DNA of 64,000 bases from an uncultured Christensenella sp. (lineage in GTDB: Bacteria > Bacillota > Clostridia > Christensenellales > Pumilibacteraceae): NCBI GenBank assembly GCA_910579205.1, contig CAJTTD010000010.1:1-64000 (forward strand). The letters are read 5' to 3'. The translations under genes and the position numbers were made by a program. The notes below the pieces were generated by a model. The model saw only the letters and a list, made by a program, of their open reading frames with translations. It did no database searches and was not told the origin of the DNA. Each line of letters starts with the position of its first letter. The stretch's first letter is position 1. Below, in pieces: positions 1 through 7,035 of this stretch.

Positions 1-1
1 C

Positions 2-1000
2 TTCAGATACGGCGTAAACGGCATACAAGGCTTTGGCTATAACGGACAAGAATACATTTACCGTAAGAACGTGCAAGGCGATGTAACGCACGTATACAAA
101 CTGACAAGCGGCGTTCTCGAACTCGCAGCCGAATACAAATACGACGCATGGGGCAAGTGTTCGGTAGAGAACATCGGCAAAGAGACGATAGGCGATGTAA
201 ATCCTATACGTTATCGCGGGTATTACTACGACAAAGAAACCGAACTGTACTACCTTAACGCGCGATATTACGATCCCGAAACGGGACGGTTTATATCTGC
301 GGACAACACGCAATACTTAGAGCCGAATACGATCAACGGACTTAATCTGTACGCATATTGCGCAAGCAATCCCGTAATGAATATAGACCCGAGCGGAAGA
401 TTCCCCATTCTTTCATTAATTTTAGGAATTGTTGCGATTGTTGGAATGGGACTTGCGATTGGTGGCGTGGCAACCGACAATCATATTATGACTGCTATTG
501 GATTAACAATGGTTGCGATACCCGCACTTATTTCTGGCGGATTGGCTGTTGTTGCGGGTATAGGTGGCGCAACTTTAACTGGTATTATAGGTGGGATAAC
601 AGTCTTTGCAGGTATTGGAAGTGGTTTGTTCGCATCGGCTGAATATCAACAAAATTTTACTGGAAATAATTGGATGATAGATGCTGGTATGAGTGATGGG
701 TGGTATAAAGGATTAATGTTAACTACTGCTGCGATTGCTACTTTAGGGACAATTGCTTCTTCGTTTGGTTATAACTTTGGTATCAGGTCAATAAGCAAAA
801 TTTGGAAATTGAACCCCACTAATCACCCTAATCAAGGGTATCATGGTATAATGTTTAAGGATGCAAGAGGCTCATTAAAATCTATTGAACTTCAGCGTCA
901 TGCCCCACATGGATTGCATTTCCAACTTAATTCGTGGAATCCGAGACATATGTCTGTTAGTACAATAAAGAGGTGGACATGGTTTTTAACAAGATTGTAG
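2..1000 (+). CDS. RHS-repeat polymorphic toxin, C-terminal part (5' end outside window)
   Basis: The frame is open from base 2, so the N-terminal RHS/YD-repeat shell lies upstream of the window. The end of the RHS core is clear: RKNVQGDVTHVY, YDAWGKCSV, YYLNARYYDPETGRF and the core-ending NPVMNIDPSG near frame residue 131. After this the sequence changes to a variable tip: about 100 residues of strongly hydrophobic, Gly/Ala-rich segments (possible membrane-passage region), then a short polar module rich in His, Trp and Arg (for example HAPHGLHFQLNSW) that would be the toxin. In this family the shell encloses the C-terminal toxin, which is released after cleavage near the PSG motif. The toxic activity cannot be named. 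The next gene overlaps its 3' end by 22 bases, the usual toxin-immunity arrangement. Confidence 0.85.
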   Translation, partial: FRYGVNGIQGFGYNGQEYIYRKNVQGDVTHVYKLTSGVLELAAEYKYDAWGKCSVENIGKETIGDVNPIRYRGYYYDKETELYYLNARYYDPETGRFISADNTQYLEPNTINGLNLYAYCASNPVMNIDPSGRFPILSLILGIVAIVGMGLAIGGVATDNHIMTAIGLTMVAIPALISGGLAVVAGIGGATLTGIIGGITVFAGIGSGLFASAEYQQNFTGNNWMIDAGMSDGWYKGLMLTTAAIATLGTIASSFGYNFGIRSISKIWKLNPTNHPNQGYHGIMFKDARGSLKSIELQRHAPHGLHFQLNSWNPRHMSVSTIKRWTWFLTRL

Positions 1001-1356
1001 ATATAAATCAGATTAAAGAATTTGAAACTCGCGTTATGAATAAAGTTTTAAATTCAAATATGATTGTGCTTTTAAACAATGAAGCGGCGAAGAAAAAATT
1101 AAACTTAGAAATTTTTGTGCAACATACTAATACTAATTTGAAAAGCTATTGTTCTCATTTAGTTATTAATGTATTTGATGAGATGGGTGCAAGAGTTTAT
1201 GAGAATGATGAACCTAACTGTTGCATAATGCTATGTGAAGTAATTTGCTTCGTTCGTAATGGGCATATAATAGGTGTTGATTTGTGTGGCGATAAAGTTT
1301 TTAATAAATCATTAGCATTACTCATAAATAAGATAGAAAAATACAATCTAAGGTAG
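979..1356 (+). CDS. candidate immunity protein for the upstream RHS toxin
   Basis: This 125-residue soluble protein has no recognisable domain. I chose the ATG at 979 because AGAGG at 969-973 lies five bases upstream; a GTG at 973 is the alternative. It overlaps the last 22 bases of the RHS toxin frame, so the two are probably translationally coupled. No signal peptide or membrane segment is visible, which fits a cytoplasmic protein that binds and neutralises the toxin tip. The immunity role is inferred from position only. Its A/T-rich composition matches the toxin tip rather than the RHS core, which suggests that tip and immunity gene travelled together. Confidence 0.6.
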   Translation: MVFNKIVDINQIKEFETRVMNKVLNSNMIVLLNNEAAKKKLNLEIFVQHTNTNLKSYCSHLVINVFDEMGARVYENDEPNCCIMLCEVICFVRNGHIIGVDLCGDKVFNKSLALLINKIEKYNLR

Positions 1357-1418
1357 CAAAGGCGAAGTAAAAGATAAAGCCCGTTCAATATAAAACGGGT
1401 TATATCTTTATAACCTAA

Positions 1419-1875
1419 ATATACAAAAACGGACTCTTGACAAGTCGGTACACATATGATAAACTAAACCGTATGGTGCGGGAAGACAACAAGGAAATGG
1501 GGAAGACTACGGTATTTGCCTATGACGCGGGCGGAAATATCTTGAGTAAGTCCGAGTACGGGTTTACGCTAAGTTCGCTTGCGGAAAAAGTGGCTGTTTC
1601 GGTAATGTTGTACTCGTACAAAGCAAGCGGCTGGCGCGACCAAATGACGGCGTACAACGGCGAAAAGTGCGTGTACGACGAAATGGGCAGACCTACGACG
1701 TATAGAAATAAAGCTCTTGCTTGGAGCAGATATGCAATCCACATGAGCACAGATAACTATAATTAAATATGGAAAAATGATAAAAGACTCATATGGATTT
1801 AAATTTATATATAAAAACGCTGAACTTGGAGTAAATTTAGTGAAAGAAATAATTTGGCATATGCTGATCAAGTAA
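1419..1875 (+). pseudogene. orphan RHS cassette: core fragment plus a second toxin tail, out of frame
   Basis: Bases 1419-1766 encode a clear internal RHS piece (YTYDKLNRMVRED, AYDAGGNILSKSEYG, YDEMGRPTTYRNKALAWSR) with no shell or RHS end. After ALAWSR the frame breaks. A different frame, 1747-1875, encodes a 42-residue tail (ending KEIIWHMLIK) immediately before a second immunity-like gene. The whole middle of an RHS protein is therefore deleted between the core fragment and the toxin tail. A TTG at 1437 is the first usable start, without a good ribosome site. This is best read as a displaced, broken toxin cassette kept as a reservoir or left by recombination, as seen at many rhs loci. Confidence 0.6.
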
Positions 1876-1889
1876 AAGGGGTATCTTTA

Positions 1890-2387
1890 ATGAAAAACGT
1901 TATGCAAAATACTAACATGCAATTCCATATTATTTTTAGTAAACGAAGTATTGTTGGCGAGTTTGAGCTGCACGATGATAGTTCGCTAACGTATGCCGTT
2001 GATAATGGTGGTTTTAGTATTTTGCTAGGCGGCAAATGGGCATTATGTCTTATTGCAGATTATCAAACCGGAAAAGTAGAGGGCTTCGAAACCATCGTAG
2101 ATGACTTATCGATTATAATATCTGATCTTTCTATTCCTAAACGGGTAGAGGGTGCGTTAATGTTTAGTTCCGATGAAGAACTCAATAGGGGTTCAGGGTG
2201 TCATTATATCCCTTTTGAAAACAAAATTTATTATGACGAAAAGATGAAAATTATGTGTATCGGTGATAAAAATGCAAAAGGTCAAGCGGTTGAGTTTGCA
2301 AAAAATATTATAGCTGTAGTTGATGATGTAAAACTAGTGTCCATTTATTTGGATTTAAATGAAATAGATATTGAACATATTGTATAG
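1890..2387 (+). CDS. candidate immunity protein of the orphan RHS cassette
   Basis: This is a 165-residue soluble protein with no signal peptide. The ATG at 1890 is preferred because the purine run AAAAGGGG (1874-1881) lies eight bases upstream and just after the stop codon of the toxin tail at 1875. The sequence alternates beta-like and charged stretches (FSKRSIVGEFELHDDSSL, GGKWALCLIADYQTGK) and I recognise no named domain. Position directly behind a toxin tail is the only evidence for an immunity role. Because the toxin core next to it is broken, this gene could act as an orphan immunity gene protecting against kin that carry the intact toxin. Confidence 0.5.
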   Translation: MKNVMQNTNMQFHIIFSKRSIVGEFELHDDSSLTYAVDNGGFSILLGGKWALCLIADYQTGKVEGFETIVDDLSIIISDLSIPKRVEGALMFSSDEELNRGSGCHYIPFENKIYYDEKMKIMCIGDKNAKGQAVEFAKNIIAVVDDVKLVSIYLDLNEIDIEHIV

Positions 2388-2539
2388 TATTTATTAGGAA
2401 TGTTGCAAAAGGTCTTTTAATATTCAAATTCAGAATGATTTATGACATTGCATTTATGGGGCGGGTAACGTTTAAATAAATGCTCACTCTCGAAATTAGT
2501 CCTGTTTAACAAAAAGATCGACTTATTTTTTTGTACGTA

Positions 2540-2568
2540 TTGACATCGTAGAAGATATATGGTATAAT
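2540..2568 (+). promoter_or_regulatory. consensus promoter, TTGACA-17-TATAAT
   Basis: TTGACA at 2540-2545 and TATAAT at 2563-2568 are separated by 17 bases, with TGG directly before the -10 box (extended -10). It is a perfect sigma-A match that sits just before a decayed RHS fragment and would transcribe into the small gene at 2861. Confidence 0.75.
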
Positions 2569-2582
2569 TAAAAAGTAAACAG

Positions 2583-2852
2583 TATCAAGGAATAACTGTA
2601 AACAACGTTGAATATGTGTTCCGAAAAAACGTCTTCGGCGACGCAACGCACATTTATAGGCTTAATAACAGAAATCTTACGCTTGCTGCAAAGTATACAT
2701 ACGACGCATGGGGAAAGTGTTCGGTATAAAATATCGGCACATTCGAGAATGTCGGTTATGATTATTTTATCTCGTTGCGTGGTTACAAAGATATTGCGGT
2801 AACCAACGACGAAAGTGTGGAAGTGTTTATTAAAAAAGTATTTAGGAGATAG
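2583..2852 (+). pseudogene. decayed RHS core remnant
   Basis: In this frame bases 2583-2729 encode EYVFRKNVFGDATHIY and KYTYDAWGKCSV and then stop, closely matching EYIYRKNVQGDVTHVY and EYKYDAWGKCSV of the intact RHS frame at the window start. The same frame reopens after the stop (2730-2852) with unrelated sequence ending KKVFRR, possibly the tail of a lost toxin or immunity gene. There is no start codon with a ribosome site. This is the third RHS-derived piece within 2.9 kb. Confidence 0.7.
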
Positions 2853-2860
2853 GTAAAACG

Positions 2861-3169
2861 ATGCGGGAGATGAATGGTGAAGCGCTTATTTACGAAGCGC
2901 TTTTGAAACTGTACTACTATAAAAATTACAAGCGTTTTTTAGATAGCGAACTAAAAAGCGTTATGGATAGTTTTATTGAATATTGTAAAGCAAAAGACAT
3001 AGTTGAGAATACGAATATAGTCGAAACTATGGCTGTAGTTTTCGATTCCAATAGATCCAAAGGCGCAGTGAAAGACGAGCTTGCGCTCAGCGACTCGTCG
3101 CTTTATCGCTTTAGAGTAAAACTCGTTCGCAGCATGAAAAAATTCATAGAGGAAAGATTGATAAACTAA
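2861..3169 (+). CDS. small helical protein of unknown function, HTH-like C-terminus
   Basis: This encodes 102 residues. The ATG at 2861 has AGGAG about a dozen bases upstream. The protein is mostly helical and charged, and its last 45 residues (AVKDELALSDSSLYRFRVKL) read like a helix-turn-helix of the sigma-region-4 or ArpU kind, where SDSSLYR would be the recognition turn. That resemblance is by eye and weak. It follows the decayed RHS remnant and may be driven by the consensus promoter at 2540. No named family is recognised. Confidence 0.5.
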   Translation: MREMNGEALIYEALLKLYYYKNYKRFLDSELKSVMDSFIEYCKAKDIVENTNIVETMAVVFDSNRSKGAVKDELALSDSSLYRFRVKLVRSMKKFIEERLIN

Positions 3170-3213
3170 ATAGATGATTCTATTTTAAAGTTTATCTTGA
3201 TCGCTATAACTCT

Positions 3214-3263
3214 TATAAAAAAACCTAAAACTGTTCTCACAAAAGGAGTTCGTTTTAGGTTTT
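3214..3263 (-). terminator. terminator for the minus-strand gene at 3362-4036
   Basis: AAAACCTAAAAC (3220-3231) and GTTTTAGGTTTT (3252-3263) form a 12-base-pair stem with a 20-base loop. Read on the minus strand it is followed by a short T run (complement of the A run at 3217-3223). The rest of 3170-3361 shows nothing else recognisable. Confidence 0.65.
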
Positions 3264-3361
3264 AGGTGTCAATGATGAATGATAAGTAGCGTATAAAAAC
3301 GCCGAAAAGGGTAGCAGACTGACACTGGGATTGAACCCTATTAAAATTTGATGACGGATCT

Positions 3362-4036
3362 TTAATCATAATCAATGCCATCATATTTATTTAAGTTAAT
3401 TATATCTACTATTTCAGGTAATTCGTTACATATTTCTATTGAACCTGAAAGTTGTTCTATATTTTTATTTTGAACTTTTTCGAATAAGAATTGTGGTAGT
3501 GAAAAAAATGAATGTGCTGTTACGCGCACAATAATCAAACAAGGGGAAGTTATTTTTTGTAAAGTATTGTGTATTTTTCTTAAATGTTCATTTTGAAAAC
3601 CATCTCCTTTATCATAATAGTTATAGATAGTTTCTCCACCCCAATTCGTATGAAATATATTATCATAAGCAGGATCTTCCTCTAAATCCAAGTAACCATA
3701 AGACAAACATATCATATTTTCAGCTTGTGTTTCTCTTAAATTGATAATATGTTTAATTAATTCATCTTTGAACCAATCGCAACAAGATGGTAAATTGGCG
3801 ATTTTATTACGGAATAAAGTCTTGCTACCCCAAGAAAGACCATTGTTTTTAATGTCGTTTATTTCGTATTTTGTCAATCTTGAAATATGATAGCACAAAA
3901 AATTGCAATTATGTTTTTTTAGACATGCAATAAACTTGTTTTCTGAATTTGCGTTCAAAGCATCTATTGGATATGTTGAAATTACATTTGGAATAACATC
4001 ATGTGATTTTAGTAATTCTCGAATTTTATATTTCAT
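3362..4036 (-). CDS. hypothetical protein, possible ADP-ribosyltransferase-like fold
   Basis: This 224-residue, A/T-rich protein has no signal peptide or membrane helix. The segment YHISRLTKYEINDIKNNGLS at about residues 48-67 resembles the Y-H-x-S/T...I...GL opening seen in several ADP-ribosyltransferase-like families, and NWGGETIYNYYD at about residues 130-141 is a second conserved-looking patch. I cannot assign a family or an activity. The gene lies alone on the minus strand within the accessory island, with a terminator behind it and no strong Shine-Dalgarno in front. It may be a cargo toxin or defence gene, but this is conjecture. Confidence 0.5.
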   Translation of the reverse strand: MKYKIRELLKSHDVIPNVISTYPIDALNANSENKFIACLKKHNCNFLCYHISRLTKYEINDIKNNGLSWGSKTLFRNKIANLPSCCDWFKDELIKHIINLRETQAENMICLSYGYLDLEEDPAYDNIFHTNWGGETIYNYYDKGDGFQNEHLRKIHNTLQKITSPCLIIVRVTAHSFFSLPQFLFEKVQNKNIEQLSGSIEICNELPEIVDIINLNKYDGIDYD

Positions 4037-4148
4037 GGCAGACTAATTATATGTGTATTACTGCTGATTGCGGAGGCAATTTTTATTGTATTTGCTGTTA
4101 AACATCGTCGTTGCAAATAATAATTGACAAAATGCCAACAAATGTTGC

Positions 4149-4177
4149 TTGTGTTAATTAAAGCGTTCGATTATAAT
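4149..4177 (+). promoter_or_regulatory. possible promoter for the secreted-protein/membrane-protein pair
   Basis: A perfect TATAAT at 4172-4177 is preceded 17 bases upstream by a weak TTGTGT. The better TTGACA at 4124 has no -10 box at the right distance. Confidence 0.4.
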
Positions 4178-4212
4178 AAATTATAGACAATATAATTTAT
4201 TTGGAGGTACGT

Positions 4213-4606
4213 ATGAAAAAAATTTTATCATTAGGGCTTATGTCTATACTTTGCCGATTTAACTGTGTCGTTCTCTAACGAGATTAGTGGTGGAAAGCAG
4301 CAATTTAGCGTAAATATAAATAATATAGGCGATATAGCTACGGGAGCTACCGTGTATGTTTATTTGAATGGCGAACTCTATTCTCAAGAGAGCGTGTTCA
4401 TGGATATAGGCAAAAAGGAAACAAAAACTTATATGTTTGAAGAAATAGACGAAGGCGATTGGGTTTATATCGCTATAGTTTCTGACGAAACAGAGAAGAA
4501 ATTATCGGATAATTATACAACGATGTTCTCTGTACAAACGGAGCGCAATATTGTTAAAAACAGCAATCCGTATGAAGATTCATTAGTATTGGCGCGTAGC
4601 CTTTAG
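4213..4606 (+). pseudogene. secreted beta-sandwich (CARDB-like) protein, frameshifted in the signal peptide
   Basis: GGAGGT at 4203-4208 and ATG at 4213 begin a typical signal peptide (MKKILSLGLMSIL) that runs into a stop after 21 codons. The mature part lies in another frame: FADLTVSFSNEISGG begins at 4250 and continues to 4606. It resembles CARDB/cell-adhesion beta-sandwich domains (INNIGDIATGATVYVYLNG). The two halves need a small insertion or deletion near 4240-4250 to join, and the hydrophobic core of the signal peptide is shortened. Either the gene is broken or the assembly has an error. The membrane protein starting ten bases downstream is probably co-transcribed. Confidence 0.55.
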
Positions 4607-4616
4607 GGAGAGCGTT

Positions 4617-5114
4617 ATGGACAAAATAAAAAATGCTTTAATTATAATTGCTATATATGTAGCATTAGGTATAGTTTTAATGATCTTTATAGTAAAATTT
4701 CAATCTGATTTGGGGCGTCAAAAGGCTATTGAGGCGCAAGAAAAAGTTATTGCTCATATTTCAGCGTTACAGCCTAATATTCAGGAGGGAAAAAAGAAAA
4801 CATATTATAATGTTTATTATGAATATTCTGATGAAAATGGAATGCACTATTCAGGAGTTATTTTAGTTTTAACGACAGATGAAGAATACGCTAAATCACT
4901 AATAGGTAATGAAGTCGAAATATATATAGATGGCAAAGGGAATAGTATTTTAGTTTCCGAAGTTGAAAATTTTGATGTTAACCGTCATAAAAATTGGTGT
5001 ATAATAATCGGCGCAATTATAGCGGCTTATACGGTGGTTTGGATCGCTTTGGTCATTCGCTCTAATATAATAAGTGTTCCTAAAAACAGAAGTAGAAAAG
5101 AAAAAACAAAATAA
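4617..5114 (+). CDS. small membrane protein with DUF3592-like domain
   Basis: This 165-residue protein has two membrane helices, about residues 7-26 and 125-145, flanking a roughly 95-residue domain. That middle part (YYNVYYEYSDENGMHYSGV, IGNEVEIYIDGKG) looks like the extracytoplasmic beta domain of DUF3592-type proteins. The ATG at 4617 has AGGGAG five bases upstream, overlapping the stop of the preceding frame, so the two are likely coupled. A basic tail (KNRSRKEKTK) ends the protein. Function is unknown. Confidence 0.6.
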   Translation: MDKIKNALIIIAIYVALGIVLMIFIVKFQSDLGRQKAIEAQEKVIAHISALQPNIQEGKKKTYYNVYYEYSDENGMHYSGVILVLTTDEEYAKSLIGNEVEIYIDGKGNSILVSEVENFDVNRHKNWCIIIGAIIAAYTVVWIALVIRSNIISVPKNRSRKEKTK

Positions 5115-5133
5115 CCATTTGCAGGAGTACATC

Positions 5134-6211
5134 ATGGAAAAACTAACTTCCACAAAGAAGAAAATTGTCATCATAAGCAGTATAAGGGCGACTCGTTATA
5201 GTCCCCGAAGAGGCGGTAATTGTGCGACGGATATATGGAGAGTTTCTTGATGGGTTTAGTTTGCAGGAAATAGCTGATGGATTGATGCGCGACGGTATAC
5301 TTTCGCCGTCAGGTAAAGATCGATGGTATTCGAGTACGATAAAATCTATACTGCAAAACGAAAAATACAAAGGCGATTGTCATCTGCAAAAAACATATTT
5401 ACCAGACTTCCTATCAGCGAGGAGAGTGAAGAACGAAGGGCAAACCGAAAGCTATTATGTGGAAAACGACCACGCCGCAATCATATCTCAAGAAACATTC
5501 CAACTCGCGCAACAGCATATGCAGGAACGCAACAGTCTACGGGGTGCGACAATAACAGGGCATAGCAAGTATTTGGGCAAGTACACATTTAGCGATATGG
5601 TGTTCTGCGGCGAATGCGGTGAGTCGTATAGAAGACATCAACAATATAGTAAGAACAATAAATACTATATTTGGGTATGCAAGCGGCACGAGAATTCGGG
5701 CAAAAACAATTGCTCCGCTAAACCGATAAAAGAATGCGCACTTAAAAAGGCGTTTCTAAAGGCTTTGAACGGTCTGTTGGAGAATAGGGAAAACATACTC
5801 GAACGGTTGTATTTGACCGCTATGTCGCAAATGTCGGACTCGTGCGAACGCGATATAGTTGAGATAGATAAAGAGATTCAGCGGCGGCAAACCGATATAG
5901 TAAACTTGTTACTTGCAAAGAACGGTGGCGAATTGTCCGAAGATGAATATGCCGAACAATTACGCAAACTACAGATTCAAATAGATGAGCTCAATCTCAA
6001 GAAAGGTGAAACGCTTACAGAGCAAAGTAACGTGCAACTTATCGAGCATAGAACGGCAGCGGTTAAAGAATTGCTTCATACGGGTAAGATACTTGACGAA
6101 TTTGACAGCGTTATATTTAAGACCTTGGTCAGACGGATAATTGTGCTGAATAAAAAAGAAATAGAGTTAGAATTCGAATGCGGCATTAAAGTGAAACAGA
6201 AATTGGACTAA
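5134..6211 (+). pseudogene. large serine recombinase lacking its catalytic domain
   Basis: The ATG at 5134, with AGGAG upstream, starts with MEKLTSTKKKIVII, a typical opening of clostridial large serine recombinases. The catalytic resolvase domain (normally about 150 residues with the nucleophilic Ser) is then absent. From about 5183 another frame gives the rest: GRLVIVPEEAVIVRRIYGEF, the Recombinase domain (about 100 residues), a zinc ribbon (CGECGE and, downstream, CKRH with a further Cys), a coiled coil and a C-terminal tail ending at 6211. A deletion of roughly 450 bases plus a frame change removed the active site, so the protein cannot catalyse integration. It sits beside the 3' end of a tRNA gene, the usual home of integrative elements. 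Confidence 0.7.
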
Positions 6212-6322
6212 AACAAAAACACTCCTTATTGTGCAATGAGTGTGAAAACCCCTTATTGTACAATTACCTGCCAGCAGATAAGTGAAAAGTTCAATCCCTT
6301 AATGCCCCGCGCGTTGCACAAC

Positions 6323-6367
6323 AAAAAGGGTATCTCGACCGTAAATGCGGCGTAGATACCTTTTTTT
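6323..6367. terminator. bidirectional hairpin with T tract
   Basis: GGTATCT near 6329-6335 pairs with AGATACC at 6354-6360. Flanking A and T runs extend the stem and give T tracts in both directions. Confidence 0.6.
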
Positions 6368-6370
6368 GCA

Positions 6371-6417
6371 ATAAAAAACACACGCAACGGCGTTACGAAC
6401 GCTCCTTTTGCGTGTGT
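6371..6417 (-). terminator. terminator behind tRNA-Val
   Basis: ACACACGCAA (6378-6387) pairs with TTGCGTGTGT (6408-6417). On the minus strand, directly after the tRNA, the stem is followed by TTTTTTAT. Confidence 0.75.
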
Positions 6418-6422
6418 CTTGG

Positions 6423-6498
6423 TGGTGGGCAATGAGGGACTCGAACCCCCGACTTTCTCCACGTCAAGAAGACACTCTCCCAGCTGAGTTAATTGCCC
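6423..6498 (-). tRNA. tRNA-Val (anticodon GAC), CCA encoded
   Basis: Read on the minus strand: acceptor stem GGGCAAT/ATTGCCC is perfect, followed by encoded ACCA. The D arm is ACTC...GAGT, the anticodon stem TCTTC/GGAGA encloses loop TTGACGT with anticodon GAC, and the T arm is GGGGG-TTCGAGT-CCCTC. The 3' end points towards the accessory island at 1-6400. A consensus-like promoter precedes it and a hairpin terminator follows. Confidence 0.93.
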
Positions 6499-6518
6499 AA
6501 ACTCATGTTAGCTTTATA

Positions 6519-6547
6519 AGTTTAGTATATTTGGGAGTTTTTGTCAA
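6519..6547 (-). promoter_or_regulatory. promoter of tRNA-Val
   Basis: On the minus strand TTGACA (6542-6547) and TAAACT (6519-6524) are 17 bases apart, about 20 bases before the mature tRNA 5' end. Confidence 0.75.
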
Positions 6548-6555
6548 GCGATTGC

Positions 6556-6584
6556 TTGTATTTATTGAATAAATGTGGTAAAAT
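6556..6584 (+). promoter_or_regulatory. promoter of dtd, implies a leaderless transcript
   Basis: TTGTAT (6556-6561) and TAAAAT (6579-6584) are 17 bases apart. The -10 box ends six bases before the dtd ATG, so the expected transcription start falls on or next to the start codon. No Shine-Dalgarno is present. Confidence 0.5.
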
Positions 6585-6590
6585 GACGGC

Positions 6591-7034
6591 ATGAAAGCGG
6601 TTATTCAACGAGTGGAAAATGCTGCGTTGTCCGTCGGCGACGAGCGCGTCGCTTCGATAGGGCGCGGGCTGGTGGTATACGTCGGGATCGAGCGATCGGA
6701 CGCGGAAACCGATATCGCAGCGTTTGCGCAAAAGCTCACCGCCATGCGCATTTTTTCCGATGAAAACGACAAAATGAATTTGTCGGTATCCGACATCGGC
6801 GGGGACATACTGCTTGTGCCGAACTTTACGCTGTGCGCAGACATTTCGCACGGCAACCGTCCGAGTTTTACGGGCGCTATGCGTCCGCTCGATGCGAGCG
6901 CAATGTTCGACTATTGTTTTAACGTAGTTGCCGATCTCAGACGCGGCAGCGGCGGGACGGTGGCGCGGGGAGTATTCGGCGCGGATATGCGTATTGCGCA
7001 AGACAACGTCGGACCTGTTACTATAATTTACTGA
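6591..7034 (+). CDS. dtd: D-aminoacyl-tRNA deacylase
   Basis: Full-length Dtd (147 residues), which hydrolyses D-amino acids and mischarged glycine from tRNA in the cytoplasm. The start MKAVIQRVENAALSV aligns with the family opening (M-R-A-V-x-Q-R-V). The Gly-cisPro motif is present as NVGPVT near the C-terminus, and the catalytic-Thr motif reads PNFTL where most members have SQFTL; the Thr is retained. RPSFTGAMRP is also typical. It opens a tight cluster dtd-queH-uvrC-hprK with one-base gaps or overlaps, so all four genes are probably one transcript. Confidence 0.93.
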   Translation: MKAVIQRVENAALSVGDERVASIGRGLVVYVGIERSDAETDIAAFAQKLTAMRIFSDENDKMNLSVSDIGGDILLVPNFTLCADISHGNRPSFTGAMRPLDASAMFDYCFNVVADLRRGSGGTVARGVFGADMRIAQDNVGPVTIIY

Positions 7035-7035
7035 T

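Noticed and set aside
3310..3345. tRNA-like T-arm (GGGTTCAATCCC on the minus strand)
   Set aside because: The stem does not close and no acceptor, anticodon or D arm is present around it.
4124..4152. TTGACA as promoter of the gene at 4213
   Set aside because: No -10 box at 16-18 bases; TATAAT at 4172 is too far away.
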